NCBI GenBank assembly: GCA_039555135.1
Contig: CP114179.1
Coordinates: 1,922,001-1,986,000 of the forward strand
Source of the DNA: Phycisphaeraceae bacterium D3-23
GTDB taxonomy: Bacteria; Planctomycetota; Phycisphaerae; Phycisphaerales; Phycisphaeraceae
DNA: 64,000 bases
Direction: 5' to 3'
Every line of letters begins with the position of its first letter. Position 1 is the first letter of the stretch. Positions 9,146 through 19,563 of the stretch are shown piece by piece. The translations under genes and the position numbers were made by a program. Below the pieces are notes generated by a model. The model had not been told where the DNA came from, did not search any database, and worked only from the letters and a program-made list of their open reading frames with translations.

Positions 9146-12100
9146 ATGCTCCACCGCCTTTCCCCACTGCTCTTCGCCGCACTGCTCACCGGGCTCGGCT
9201 GCGCCGAACAGCGGCAGCCCGCGCACGAAGCCAGCCTGGTCAAGACTTCTGCAGTGCCCGCAGAGTTTGTCGCGCCGACATTGCGCGTCGTCGAGGACAC
9301 AGCGCCCGAGCCCGTCTCCTTTAGCCGAGACATCCGGCCGATCCTGTCGGACAAGTGCTTCCTCTGCCACGGCCCCGACGAGCGCATGCGCGACGAGACC
9401 GGCGGGCTACGCCTCGATATCCGTGAAGAAGCGATCGCGTTTGAAGCGATCGTGCCCGGCGATACCGAAGCGTCGCTGCTCATCCACCGTGTCACCAGCG
9501 ATCGATCACGGACGGTCATGCCGCCGCCCGACTCGAACCTGTCGCTGACCGAGGGAGAGATCGAACTGCTGACGCGGTGGGTCGCCGAGGGCGCGCCGTA
9601 TGAAGACCACTGGGCGTTCGTCGCGCCGCAGCGCCCCGCCGCGCCCGACGCCGGCGCGGGCTGGACGCGCAACGACATCGACCGCTTCATCCATGCCCGG
9701 CTCGACGACGCGGGCCTCGCCCCCAGCGCCGAGGCCGACAAAGCCACCCTGCTCCGACGCGCCACGCTCGCGCTCACCGGGCTCCCGCCGACGCCCGACG
9801 AGGTCGGTGCCTTCCTCGCCGACGAGCGGCAAGACGCCTACGAGCGCGCCGTCGACCGCCTGCTCGATTCGCCACGCTTCGGCGAGCACCAGTCGCGCTA
9901 CTGGCTCGACGCCGTGCGCTACGCCGACACGCACGGCTACCACCTCGACAACGAACGCAACGTCTGGCCCTACCGCGACTGGGTCATCGGCGCGCTCAAC
10001 GACAACCTCCCCTACAACGACTTTATCCAGCAGCAGCTCGCCGGCGACCTGATGCCCGAGCCCACCACCGACCAGCTCGTCGCCAGCGGGTTCATCCGTA
10101 TGAACCCGACGACCGGCGAGGGCGGCGCGATCAACGAGGAGTACATCGTCAAGTACGCCGTCGACCGCGTCGATACCGTCTCGACCGTCTTCCTCGGCAT
10201 GACCGTCGCCTGCGCGCAGTGCCACGACCACAAGTACGACCCCGTCTCGCAGCGCGAGTTCTACCAGCTCTTCGCGTTTTTCAACAGCACGGCCGAGGCG
10301 GCGATGGACGGCAACGCGATCGCCCCGCCGCCGTCGATCCGGGTGGTCACGGATGCGCAGCGCGCCGAGATCGCGGCGCTCAACGAGCGCGCGGCCGCGA
10401 TCGACGCCGAGATCGCACAGCGCGTCGCGTCGATCGCTTACACCGAGCCCGACCTCGATGCGCTGCCCGCCCCAGACCTCGCCGCCGAGAACGTCTGGAT
10501 CGAAGACGACACCCCCGCCGGCGCGAACCTCCAGGGCAACGGGCAGGACCCGCACTGGCGCTGGGTCACCGGGCCCGACCACCCCGTCCACTCGGGCGAT
10601 CGATCGACACACCGCCAGGCGGCCGGGCTCAACCAGCACTTCTTCACCGGCGCGAGCGAGCCGCTGGTCATCAACGCGGGCGATGTGCTCTTCGCGTGGG
10701 TGTACCTCGACCCGGCCAACCCGCCCGAGGTCGTGCAGCTCCAGTTCAACAACGGCGACTGGAACCACCGCGCCCGCTGGGGTGTCAATAAGGCGCACGC
10801 GCCGAACCTCACCGGCGCAGGCAACCACGAGGCCGGCCCGCTCCCCCCGACCGGCGAGTGGGTCAAGCTCGAGGTCCCCGCCGAGACCGTCGGGCTCGCG
10901 CCAGGCGACCGCGTCAACGGTTGGGCGTTCACACAGTTCGGCGGCAGCGTGTACTACGACCGCGCGGGCGTACTGGTCCCCGACGCGCGCTACAAGTTCT
11001 CGCGCACAATATGGGAAGCCCAGGCCCAGGACGACGCCGCAGTGCCCGAGGCCGTGCGCGGCATGATCGCGATACCCGCCGCCGACCGCACCGCCGAGCA
11101 AGACCGCCTGGTACTGGACCACTACCTCCGTCATGTGCATGAGCCGACCCGCGAACAGCTCGCCCCCCTAGAAGCCGAGCGCGCGCAGCACCTCGCGCAG
11201 GCGCAGCAGATCGAGGCGATGGCACCCACAACCCTCATCGCCAAAGAGCTCGATATGCCCCGGCCCGCGCACATCCTTAACCGCGGCGAGTACGACCAGC
11301 CCGGCGAAGCCGTCGAGCGCGGCACACCCGCCGCGCTGCCGGCGATGCCCGACGGCGCGCCCGCGAACCGGCTGGGCTTTGCGCAGTGGCTCACCGACCC
11401 GGGCCACCCGCTCACCGCCCGCGTCGCGGTCAACCGCGTCTGGCAGCAGTACTTCGGCACCGGGCTCGTCGAGACGGCCGAGGACTTCGGCAGCCAGGGC
11501 GCCTGGCCCAGCCACCCCGAACTGCTCGACTGGCTCGCGGTCGAGTTCATCGCGTCGGGCTGGGACGTCAAGCACCTGCACCGGCTGATCGTGACCAGCG
11601 CGGCCTACCGCCAGACGTCGCGGGTCACACCTGAGCTGCTCGAGCGCGACCCGGGCAACCGGCTGATCACGCGCGGGCCGCGCTTCCGCCTCGACGCCGA
11701 GGTCGTGCGCGACCAAGCGTTGTTTGTCTCCGGGCTCCTCGTCGAAAACATCGGCGGGCCCAGCGTCAAGCCCTATCAGCCGGCCGGTTTGTGGTTCGCG
11801 GTGGGCTACTCGGGGTCCAACACGGTGCGGTTTGTGCGCGACGATGGCGACGCCCTCTACCGCCGATCGATGTACACCTTCTGGAAACGCACGAGCCCAC
11901 CGCCGTCGCTCGGGCTCTTCGATGCGCCGTCACGAGAATCCTGCACCGTCCGCCGATCGCGCACCAACACGCCGCTCCAGGCGCTCGTGACGCTCAACGA
12001 CATCCAGTTCGTCGAGGCCGCGCGCGTGATGGCCCAGCGCGCGCTCCACGAAGGCGGCGATCGCTTAGACGAGCAGATCAACTACGCCTTTATGCTCGCC

Positions 12101-12316
12101 GTCGGGCGTGCGCCACAGCCGCGCGAGCTTGAAGTGCTGCGGCGGATCCATGACGAGCAGCTCTCCGTCTACACCTCAGACCCCGCCGCCGCCGCCGCGC
12201 TCATCGCCGTCGGCGAGGCGCCGGCCGACGACTCCATCGCCCCGGCTGACCTCGCGGCGATGACGATCGTGACCAACACCCTGCTCAACCTCGACGAAGT
12301 GCTGACGCTGCACTAA
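9146..12316 (+). CDS. Planctomycete cytochrome c-type lipoprotein with DUF1549 and DUF1553 domains (copy 2)
   Basis: This 1,056-residue lipoprotein is the second of three paralogues. The start at 9146 gives a short signal peptide with lipobox TGLGC (Cys19); the frame extends upstream to 9104 without a better signal. CFLCH lies at residues 71-75 after RDIRPILSDK, and CAQCHDHKYDP in DUF1549 at about 356. The central insert (about 450-620) differs completely from that of copy 1; it reads as a lectin-like beta-sandwich module (segments HWRWVTGPDHPVHSGD and WVYLDPANPPEVVQLQF). DUF1553 is C-terminal. The gene begins 75 bp after the first DUF1501 gene and is followed by its own DUF1501 partner. Different inserts suggest different glycan targets, which is inference. 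Confidence 0.9.
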   Translation: MLHRLSPLLFAALLTGLGCAEQRQPAHEASLVKTSAVPAEFVAPTLRVVEDTAPEPVSFSRDIRPILSDKCFLCHGPDERMRDETGGLRLDIREEAIAFEAIVPGDTEASLLIHRVTSDRSRTVMPPPDSNLSLTEGEIELLTRWVAEGAPYEDHWAFVAPQRPAAPDAGAGWTRNDIDRFIHARLDDAGLAPSAEADKATLLRRATLALTGLPPTPDEVGAFLADERQDAYERAVDRLLDSPRFGEHQSRYWLDAVRYADTHGYHLDNERNVWPYRDWVIGALNDNLPYNDFIQQQLAGDLMPEPTTDQLVASGFIRMNPTTGEGGAINEEYIVKYAVDRVDTVSTVFLGMTVACAQCHDHKYDPVSQREFYQLFAFFNSTAEAAMDGNAIAPPPSIRVVTDAQRAEIAALNERAAAIDAEIAQRVASIAYTEPDLDALPAPDLAAENVWIEDDTPAGANLQGNGQDPHWRWVTGPDHPVHSGDRSTHRQAAGLNQHFFTGASEPLVINAGDVLFAWVYLDPANPPEVVQLQFNNGDWNHRARWGVNKAHAPNLTGAGNHEAGPLPPTGEWVKLEVPAETVGLAPGDRVNGWAFTQFGGSVYYDRAGVLVPDARYKFSRTIWEAQAQDDAAVPEAVRGMIAIPAADRTAEQDRLVLDHYLRHVHEPTREQLAPLEAERAQHLAQAQQIEAMAPTTLIAKELDMPRPAHILNRGEYDQPGEAVERGTPAALPAMPDGAPANRLGFAQWLTDPGHPLTARVAVNRVWQQYFGTGLVETAEDFGSQGAWPSHPELLDWLAVEFIASGWDVKHLHRLIVTSAAYRQTSRVTPELLERDPGNRLITRGPRFRLDAEVVRDQALFVSGLLVENIGGPSVKPYQPAGLWFAVGYSGSNTVRFVRDDGDALYRRSMYTFWKRTSPPPSLGLFDAPSRESCTVRRSRTNTPLQALVTLNDIQFVEAARVMAQRALHEGGDRLDEQINYAFMLAVGRAPQPRELEVLRRIHDEQLSVYTSDPAAAAALIAVGEAPADDSIAPADLAAMTIVTNTLLNLDEVLTLH

Positions 12317-12330
12317 ACGCCTGTGAATCG

Positions 12331-12425
12331 GTGGGGCGGGCTTCCAGCCCGCCGTCAGGCCAAAGGTCTGAACCAAGTCTTGTTCGCGGCTGTGCCGCGA
12401 TGGCGGGCAAGATGCCCACCCCACC
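12331..12425. repeat. Palindromic intergenic element (GGCGGGC type), copy 2
   Basis: About 95 bp, closely matching the element at 7412-7504: it opens with GTGGGGCGGGCTTCCAGCCC and closes with GGCGGGCAAGATGCCCACC, with internal hairpins. It occupies the same spot, between a DUF1553 gene and its DUF1501 partner, so the element may have been duplicated together with the gene pair. The third pair lacks it. Confidence 0.8.
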
Positions 12426-12467
12426 GTTCATCTGTTTGCCGATCCATCTTTCTCCTGGAACCCCGCC

Positions 12468-13952
12468 ATGGACCCGCGACGCGAACACGACCTACTCATG
12501 ACCCGCCGACAGCTCTTCGGCAAGACCGCCACCGGTGTCGGTGCGCTCGCGCTGAGTTCGCTGCTCGGCCGCGACCTCGCCTCGGCTGTCGCAAGCAACG
12601 CAGCGAACACCCCCTCCCCAACTTCCGGGGGCGGGGGCGTGCTCGGCGCGCCGCACTTCGCGCCCAAAGCCAAACGCGTCATCTACCTCTTCATGTCCGG
12701 CGGCCCGGCGCAGCACGACATGTGGGACTACAAACCCGCACTCAACGACCACTACGACGAAGACCTGCCCGACTCGATCCGCAACGGCCAACGCATCACA
12801 ACCATGACCTCGGGCCAGTCCCGCTTCCCCGTCGCGCCGTCCAAGTACCAGTTCGCGCAGCACGGCCAAAACGGCACTTGGGTCAGTGAACTCCTCCCCC
12901 ACACCGCGAAAGTCGTCGATGACCTCTGCATCATCAAGTCGATGCACACCGAAGCGATCAACCACGACCCCGCGATGACCTTCATCCAGACCGGCCACCA
13001 ACAACCCGGCCGGCCGTCGATGGGCGCGTGGGTGTCGTACGGCCTGGGCTCGCTCAACCAGGACCTGCCCGCCTTCGTCGTCCTGCACTCGACCTGGAGC
13101 GCGCAGCGCGACGCCCAGGCGCTCTTCTCGCGCATGTGGGGCACGGGCTTTTTGCCCAGCGAACACCAGGGCGTCCAGCTCCGCACCACCGGCGACCCGG
13201 TGCTCTACCTCTCCGACCCCGCAGGCATCGATCGCGCAACGCGCCGACGCGTGCTCGACGGCGTCGCCGAGCTCAACACCATGCAGCACGAGCACTTCGG
13301 CGACCCCGAGATCAACGCCCGCATCGCGCAGTACGAGATGGCCTACCGCATGCAGACCTCCGTGCCCGACCTGATGGACCTCTCGGGCGAATCCGAACAA
13401 ACCCTCGACATGTACGGCCCCGACGCGCAGCGGGCCGGCACCTTCGCCGCCAACTGCCTGCTTGCGCGCCGCCTCGCCGAGCGCGACGTCCGCACCATCC
13501 AGATCTACCACCGCGGCTGGGACCAGCACGGCAACCTCACGGGCGACCTCCCGCGCCAGTGCAGCGACATCGACCAGGCCTCGGCCGCCCTCATCACCGA
13601 CCTCAAACAGCGCGGCCTCCTCGACGAGACCCTCGTCGTCTGGGGCGGCGAGTTCGGCCGGACCGTCTACTGCCAAGGCGCACTGAGCCGACAAAACTAC
13701 GGCCGGGACCACCACCCCCGCTGCTTCACCACCTGGATGGCCGGCGGCGGCGTGAAGCCCGGCCTCGTCTACGGCGCGACCGACGACTACGGCTACAACG
13801 TCACCGAAAACCCCGTCCACATCCACGACCTCAACGCCACCATCCTCCATCAACTCGGCGTCGACCACGAACGACTGACCTACCGCTACCAGGGCCGACG
13901 GTTCCGACTCACCGATGTGCACGGCCACGTGATGCACGATCTATTGAAGTAA
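12468..13952 (+). CDS. DUF1501 family Tat-exported protein (copy 2)
   Basis: This 494-residue protein is the intact second copy. The N-terminus carries a twin-arginine signal ([10 protein letters not shown], from residue 11) followed by a hydrophobic stretch. Family features are [65 protein letters not shown] and a C-terminal [17 protein letters not shown]. The fold relates to alkaline phosphatase/sulfatase enzymes, but no catalytic Ser/Cys for formylglycine modification is evident. It is expected to be exported folded through the Tat pathway and to act with the preceding lipoprotein. Function is unknown. Confidence 0.9.
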   Translation: MDPRREHDLLMTRRQLFGKTATGVGALALSSLLGRDLASAVASNAANTPSPTSGGGGVLGAPHFAPKAKRVIYLFMSGGPAQHDMWDYKPALNDHYDEDLPDSIRNGQRITTMTSGQSRFPVAPSKYQFAQHGQNGTWVSELLPHTAKVVDDLCIIKSMHTEAINHDPAMTFIQTGHQQPGRPSMGAWVSYGLGSLNQDLPAFVVLHSTWSAQRDAQALFSRMWGTGFLPSEHQGVQLRTTGDPVLYLSDPAGIDRATRRRVLDGVAELNTMQHEHFGDPEINARIAQYEMAYRMQTSVPDLMDLSGESEQTLDMYGPDAQRAGTFAANCLLARRLAERDVRTIQIYHRGWDQHGNLTGDLPRQCSDIDQASAALITDLKQRGLLDETLVVWGGEFGRTVYCQGALSRQNYGRDHHPRCFTTWMAGGGVKPGLVYGATDDYGYNVTENPVHIHDLNATILHQLGVDHERLTYRYQGRRFRLTDVHGHVMHDLLK

Positions 13953-13998
13953 ATCAAGCGCCACCGAGCAGCCCGATCCGCACTGATCTCTATCCCAC

Positions 13999-16619
13999 AT
14001 GCGTCAGCTCTATGCCATCTTGATCCTCGGTGCCCTGTTGTGCACGGGCTGTTCGCAGGAAGAGCCGGGCAGCCAACTTTCTACAACCCAAACTGCGGCG
14101 CTGACATCGATCGCGACGCCAACACACCGCGTCGCGGAAGGCCCGGTCTCCTACAACCGCGACATCCGGCCGATCCTGTCGGACAACTGCTTCCAATGCC
14201 ACGGCCCCGACGAGCGCATGCGCGACGAAACCGGGGGGATGCGACTGGATGTGCGCGAAGAGGCGCTGTCCTTCGAGGTCATCGTCCCCGGCGACCCCGA
14301 CGCGTCGCCGGTGATGCAGCGCATCCGTTCGACGAACCGGAACACCATCATGCCCCCGCCCGAGACGCACCGCAGTGTGACGCCAGAGGAGGCGGAACTG
14401 CTCGCGCGGTGGATCGAGGAAGGGGCCCGGTACGAGCCGCACTGGGCGTTCATCCCGCCGGTCGCGCCGGAGCTGCCGGAAGTGTCTGATACAGACTGGT
14501 GCCGTAACGACATCGACCGGTTCGTGCTGGCCCGGCTCGACGCGGAAGGACTCTCGCCCTCGCCCGAAGCCGACAAGCGCACGCTGATCCGCCGGGTGTC
14601 GCTGGACCTGACCGGGCTGCCGCCTTCGCCCGAAGAAGTGGACGCGTTCCTGGCGGACGACTCGCCCGACGCCTACGAAAAAGTCGTCGATCGGCTGCTC
14701 GCCTCACCGCACTACGGCGAGCGCATGGCGCTGCCCTGGCTCGACGCGGCGCGCTACGCGGACTCGAACAGCTACCAGTTTGATGACAACCGCTTCGCCT
14801 GGCCGTGGCGCGACTGGCTGATCCGCACGCTCAACGACAACCGCCCGTTCGACGAAGCAATCGTCGAGATGCTCGCCGGCGACCTGCTGCCCGATCCCAC
14901 ACTGGACCAGCGCGTCGCGACGGCCTTCAACCGCAACCACTTCATCAACGGCGAGGGCGGCGCGATCGCCGAGGAGGTCCGCTTCAGCTACGTCCTCGAC
15001 CGTGTCGAGACGACCTCGACGACGCTGCTCGGCATGACCTTCGCCTGCGCCCAGTGCCACGACCACAAGTACGACCCGGTCAGCCACGAGAACTACTACC
15101 AGTTCTTCGCGTTTTTCGGCCAAACCGACGAAAACGGAGGGACGCAGCGCAACGTCGAAACATGGGACTTCCGCTACCGGCTGGCCAACCCGATGGTCTC
15201 GCTGGCGACGGACGAACAGCAGCAGGAACTCGAACGCCTGCGCGCGCGATCGAGGCGACGGCCTACGAGGACGTTAAACAACACGTCGGCACGATCGATC
15301 AAGAATCGGCGGCATGGGCCGCGTCGCTCAGCGCCGAGGAGATGGCCGCGCTGCCGGCGCTGATGCGCGAGATCGTGCTGCGCTCGCGCTACCGCGAGGG
15401 GTTTCCGCTGCCGCAGATGCAGCGGAAGCTGCGCGACTACTACGCGACCCACATCGCACTGATCGAGGCCGAGTGGCGGCCGTTCTACTTCGCGTGGATC
15501 GAAGCCGTGAAGACACGCATGGCGCACGAAGAAACCCTGCCCTGGGTCATGACCATGGGCGACCGCGCCCAGCCCCGCGATATCCGCGTCCACCACCGCG
15601 GGCAGTACAACGAGCCCGTCGGCGATCCCGTTGAGCCCGGCCTGCCCGACGCGCTGGGCGGCCTGCCCGATGAACTCCCGCGCAACCGGCTGGGGCTGGC
15701 GCAGTGGATGGTGAGCGACACCAACCCGCTCACCGCGCGCGTCCTCGTTAACCGCCAGTGGCAGCTCTTCTTCGGCACCGGCCTGGTCAAGACGCCGGAA
15801 GATTTCGGGCTGCAGAGCGCGTTGCCGAGTAATCCCGCATTGCTCGATTATCTCGCGGTGCGATACCGGGACAGCTGGGACACGAAGCAGCTTGTGAGAA
15901 TGATCGTCACCAGCGCGACGTACCGCCAATCGTCTTCCATGCCGCCCGGGCTGCTTGAGCGCGACCCGGACAACGAACTGCTCGCGCGCGGGCCACGCTT
16001 CCGCCTCCCCGCCATGCTCCTGCGCGACCAGGCGCTTTCCGTCGCTGGGCTGCTCAACAACGAACTCTTCGGCCCGCCGGTCTACCCCTACCAGCCCGCC
16101 GGGCTCTGGATCGAGGTCAGCTACGGCCAATTCGAGTACCACCCAAGCACCGGCGACGACCTCTACCGCCGCACCCTCTACACCTTTTTCCGCCGAACCA
16201 TCGCACCGCCCAACCTGTTCGACAACGCCAACCGCCAGGCGTGTGTCGTGAACCCGTCGCTCACCAACACGCCGCTGCACGCGCTCACGACGCTCAACGA
16301 CCCGACGTTCATCGAAGCAGCGCGCGGCCTGGCGCTGCGCGCACTTGCACAGCAACCAAACGCCGAGCCGCGCACCGTCCTCGCCGAGATGTTCGCGACC
16401 GTCACGCTCCGCCCCGCCGAAGCACGCGAGCTGAATATCCTCACCGCCGCCTACCACCGCGAACACGAACGCTACGCCGCCGACCCCGACGCGGCGGATG
16501 ACTACCTCGCCATCGGCGAACTGCCCACACCCGACGATCAAGACCGCGCCCACCTCGCCGCCCTCGCCAGCGTCGGCCTTACGATCCTCAACCTCGACGA
16601 AGCGCTGACCAAGGAATAG
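13999..16619 (+). pseudogene. Planctomycete cytochrome c-type lipoprotein with DUF1549 and DUF1553 domains (copy 3), frameshifted
   Basis: This is the third paralogue and the shortest (about 873 codons), lacking the large central insert. It has lipobox LCTGC (Cys18), CFQCH at residues 64-68, DUF1549 with CAQCHDHKYDP, and C-terminal DUF1553. The frame breaks in the run GCGCGCGCG at 15240-15248: upstream reads ELERLRA, and the next frame continues AIEATAYEDVKQHVGTIDQE to the stop at 16619. The span is two bases over a multiple of three, so one base is missing or two are extra. Coding quality is good on both sides, and an identical 9-nt run breaks the mlaD gene, so a sequencing error is likely. 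It ends 5 bp before its DUF1501 partner. Confidence 0.85.
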
Positions 16620-16624
16620 CCCCC

Positions 16625-18142
16625 ATGCCACGCCGAACCAACCCGCCCAACCTCGAGCACGTGCCCGACACCCACCCGCTCCTGCAGATGACCCGCCGCA
16701 CCCTCCTCGCCAAGGGCGCACTCGGCCTCGGTACCGCCGCGCTCGGCTCGCTCATCGACCCCCGCAACGCGTCCGCCTCCACCTCCGCATCCCCCACCGC
16801 AACAACTTCAACCACCTCCCCCGCACTCCCGTCCCCCCACCACGCCCCTAAAGCCAAGCGCGTCATCTACCTCATGATGGGCGGCGGCCCCAGCCACGTC
16901 GACCTCTTCGACCCCAAGCCCGTCATGCACCAGCGCGCCGGCGAAGAACTCCCCGACTCTTTGATGGAAACCACCCGCCGCGCCACGACGCAGGGCCAGA
17001 AGAACTTCCCCGTCCTGCCCGGCCGCGACCCCTTCGTCCGCTACGGCGATAGCGGCACCGAGCTCTCCTCCCTCATCCCCCACATCGGCTCGGTCATCGA
17101 CGACTGCTGTCTCGTCCGCTCCGCCTGGACCGAGGCCGTGAACCACGCACCCGCCGTCACCTTCAACCTCACCGGCAGCCAGATCCCCGGCCGACCCACC
17201 GCCGGCGCGTGGGCGTCCTACGGCCTGGGCTCCATGAACGAAGACCTCCCGTCCTTCGTCGTCATGACCTCGCGCGACCGCGAAAACTCGTGCGGCCAGC
17301 TCCTCTTCGACCACTACTGGGGCTCCGGCTTCCTCCCCGCCGAGTACCAGGGCGTCAAGCTCCGCGGCCAGGGCGACCCCGTCCTCTACCTCAACGACCC
17401 GCCCGGCGTCACGCGCGACCAGCGCGGCCAGGCCATCGACGACATCAACACCCTCAACCACTTCCGCCACGAACAAACCAACGACCCCGAGACCGCCGCA
17501 CGCATCGCGCAGTACGAGCTCGCCTACCGCATGCAGATGTCCGTCCCCGAACTCACCGACCTCTCGGGCGAATCGCAGGAAACCCTCGACCTCTACGGCC
17601 CGGATGTCCACCGCCCCGGCTCGTTCGCGCGCCACTGCCTGCTCGCCCGCCGGCTCGCCGAGCGCGACGTCCGCTTCATCCAGCTCATGCACGCCGGCTG
17701 GGACCAGCACAGCAACCTCGCCTACCACCTCGACGTCCAGTGCCAGGACACCGACCAGCCCTCCGCCGGCCTCATCAAAGACCTCAAACGCCGGGGCATG
17801 CTCGACGACACGCTGGTGATCTGGTCCGGCGAGTTCGGCCGCACCCCCTTCGCCCAGGGCAACACCGCCAGCCGAAACTACGGCCGCGACCACCACGGCA
17901 ACGCCTTCTCCTTCTTCATGGCCGGCGGCGGCACGAAGCCCGGCGTCGTCCACGGCCAGACCGACGACTTCGCCTTCAACATCGTCGACAAAGAAACCAC
18001 CGGCGTCCACGTCCACGACTTCCAAGCCACCCTGTTACACCTCCTGGGCATCAACCACGAACGCCTCACCTACCGCCACCAAGGTCGCGACTTCCGCCTG
18101 ACCGATGTCCACGGGCGCGTGGTGCATGAGCTGCTCAAGTAA
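16625..18142 (+). CDS. DUF1501 family Tat-exported protein (copy 3)
   Basis: This 505-residue protein is intact. A twin-arginine signal (MTRRTLLAKG) begins at residue 22, so translation may instead start at the ATG at 16688; 16625 is given because it lies only 5 bp after the preceding gene, as expected for a coupled operon. Family motifs are VIYLMMGGGPSHVDLFDPKP, WASYGLGSMNEDLPSFVVM, WSGEFGRTPFAQG, NYGRDHHGNAFSFFMAGGGT and HERLTYRHQGRDFRLTD. It closes the three-pair cluster. The role is unknown; export and partnership with the upstream lipoprotein are inferred from context. Confidence 0.9.
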   Translation: MPRRTNPPNLEHVPDTHPLLQMTRRTLLAKGALGLGTAALGSLIDPRNASASTSASPTATTSTTSPALPSPHHAPKAKRVIYLMMGGGPSHVDLFDPKPVMHQRAGEELPDSLMETTRRATTQGQKNFPVLPGRDPFVRYGDSGTELSSLIPHIGSVIDDCCLVRSAWTEAVNHAPAVTFNLTGSQIPGRPTAGAWASYGLGSMNEDLPSFVVMTSRDRENSCGQLLFDHYWGSGFLPAEYQGVKLRGQGDPVLYLNDPPGVTRDQRGQAIDDINTLNHFRHEQTNDPETAARIAQYELAYRMQMSVPELTDLSGESQETLDLYGPDVHRPGSFARHCLLARRLAERDVRFIQLMHAGWDQHSNLAYHLDVQCQDTDQPSAGLIKDLKRRGMLDDTLVIWSGEFGRTPFAQGNTASRNYGRDHHGNAFSFFMAGGGTKPGVVHGQTDDFAFNIVDKETTGVHVHDFQATLLHLLGINHERLTYRHQGRDFRLTDVHGRVVHELLK

Positions 18143-18150
18143 CCGCCGAA

Positions 18151-18235
18151 GTAGGACAGGCATTCCTGCCTGTCTCCTCCATTCCGGGGCCCGCCGGTGG
18201 GATAGGCGTCCCGCCTGTCATTCGGCGCAGCCGAA
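18151..18235. repeat. Short palindromic repeats (ACAGGC type) after the DUF1501 cluster
   Basis: Two hairpins follow the last DUF1501 gene: GGACAGGCATTCCTGCCTGTC (within 18153-18174) and GGATAGGCGTCCCGCCTGTC (within 18200-18221), the latter followed by a smaller stem TTCGGCGCAGCCGAA. They belong to the same sequence family as the elements at 7412, 12331 and 27404. They could also end transcription of the operon, although no T-run is present. Confidence 0.65.
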
Positions 18236-18433
18236 CAAACAGCATTCGGGAAATCAGCTCGGCTCAGCCCCTCTCATCCGTTCTCAAGATGCTGCTACGC
18301 CCAAACTGACAGCAATATGTTGTCATAGGTGGTCATCGCAGCGTACGCTTGCTAGGATGAAGGACGGCAGGTTTTCCACAATGACGGCGACAGGCATCCA
18401 CAGTACGGCACCACGACGAATGGAGGCATTACC

Positions 18434-19015
18434 ATGTCACAGTCGATCGCTATAGCCAATTATTTCTTGACGCAGGATGGCAAGCTGAGGAAAAAGCACG
18501 ACCTGACTCCGATGAAACTTCTGAAACTTGTCTGGTTTGCACATGGATGGTGGATGGGCCTGCATCCGCACCCTGCTGCGGGAGGCGAAGAATCGTTTAC
18601 TGGTGCGCCTCTAGTAGGAGATGAAGTACCAGAATGTTGGCCTTGGGGCCCTGTCTTCTCAGTGCTTTATCGCTCAGCGAAACAGTACGGCAACAAACCG
18701 GTCGAAAAGTTACTAAAGCCATACAACTATGGTTTCGAGATCGATGACGAGCCTTCACCTGACTTAGACACAGCTTTTCCTTCTGCAACAGAGCAAAATC
18801 TAAGGCCGTTCCTTGATCAGATTTTTGCGCAGTACGGCCAATTCAGCGCATCTAAATTGTCCAACATGACCCATCTGCCTGGTACTCCATGGAAAGAAGT
18901 AGTAGATAAATACAAGGGTACACCACCTCGTAATATAGACATCCCTAATGATCTGATTTTCAAGTATTTCAAACGTATGGCAGATGCTGCCAAAGCGAGC
19001 CAACAAGGTGCTTGA
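18434..19015 (+). CDS. Panacea-domain (SocA-like, DUF4065) protein
   Basis: This 193-residue protein matches the Panacea domain found in SocA-like antitoxins and GepA-type proteins: an N-terminal IANYFL segment, then LTPMKLLKLVWFAHGWWMGL (about residues 26-45), the ALxGD-like GAPLVGDEVPECWPWGPV, and a C-terminal MTHLPGTPWKEVV. Panacea domains commonly act as antitoxin or proteolytic-adaptor modules in toxin-antitoxin and phage-defence loci. GC content is much lower than in flanking genes, which indicates acquisition. A small membrane protein begins 3 bp after its stop, so the two form an operon and that protein is the candidate partner. The pairing is inferred, not demonstrated. Confidence 0.8.
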   Translation: MSQSIAIANYFLTQDGKLRKKHDLTPMKLLKLVWFAHGWWMGLHPHPAAGGEESFTGAPLVGDEVPECWPWGPVFSVLYRSAKQYGNKPVEKLLKPYNYGFEIDDEPSPDLDTAFPSATEQNLRPFLDQIFAQYGQFSASKLSNMTHLPGTPWKEVVDKYKGTPPRNIDIPNDLIFKYFKRMADAAKASQQGA

Positions 19016-19018
19016 GTC

Positions 19019-19453
19019 ATGTATGGTGATGACCCGTCCACAACTTTTCCTATCAGTCCTTCGCCAGAAGAGATAAAGACCCCTTCGCAATAGGATGAGC
19101 AGACAAGGTATGGAAAACTTCGGTTTAAAATCGCCGAGGACCACGCCGCGATCGAAGCTCTACGGCATCAAGCCGTGAAATGGAACATCAATCTACGCCC
19201 GTGGTTTGCATGGATCATCACTTCAATCACACTTGCGTGGCTAGTTTTTGTGGTTACGATTTTCGTCATTGTTGCCAACGACACAGATCAGTCCAGAGTC
19301 AAAGTGTCTGATGCTGTATTGATCGCACTTATCACAACTGCAACCGCGACAGTGATTGGATTGTTTGTGATTCTCGCTCGTTATTTCTTCCCACCGGGCG
19401 GGTCACTCATCAGCGGTCGATTTGGATTACATTCGGAAGGTACTGACGAATAA
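19019..19453 (+). CDS. Small two-helix membrane protein, reading frame interrupted by an amber codon
   Basis: From the ATG at 19019, one frame runs to 19453 except for a TAG at 19091-19093. Before it the frame encodes 24 residues (ending IKTPSQ); after it, about 120 residues. The latter include a charged stretch (KLRFKIAEDHAAIEALRHQ) and two membrane helices (WFAWIITSITLAWLVFVVTI and VLIALITTATATVIGLFVIL). The layout resembles a widespread family of small hypothetical membrane proteins. The only start after the TAG is a GTG at 19175, which would lose the charged region. Options are a nonsense mutation, a sequence error (CAG or AAG to TAG), or initiation at 19175. It overlaps no other gene and follows the Panacea gene by 3 bp, suggesting a toxin or effector role that is unproven. 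Confidence 0.6.
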
Positions 19454-19563
19454 TCTAGGGACGGTCTCGCCGGGTGTCTAGGGCTGAGCTCGCGAAGTCT
19501 TGAGTCAGTAACACTCACCTGTGAAAAGCAACTACGTTCCGAGGAGCATCACGGAGCGAGGCC

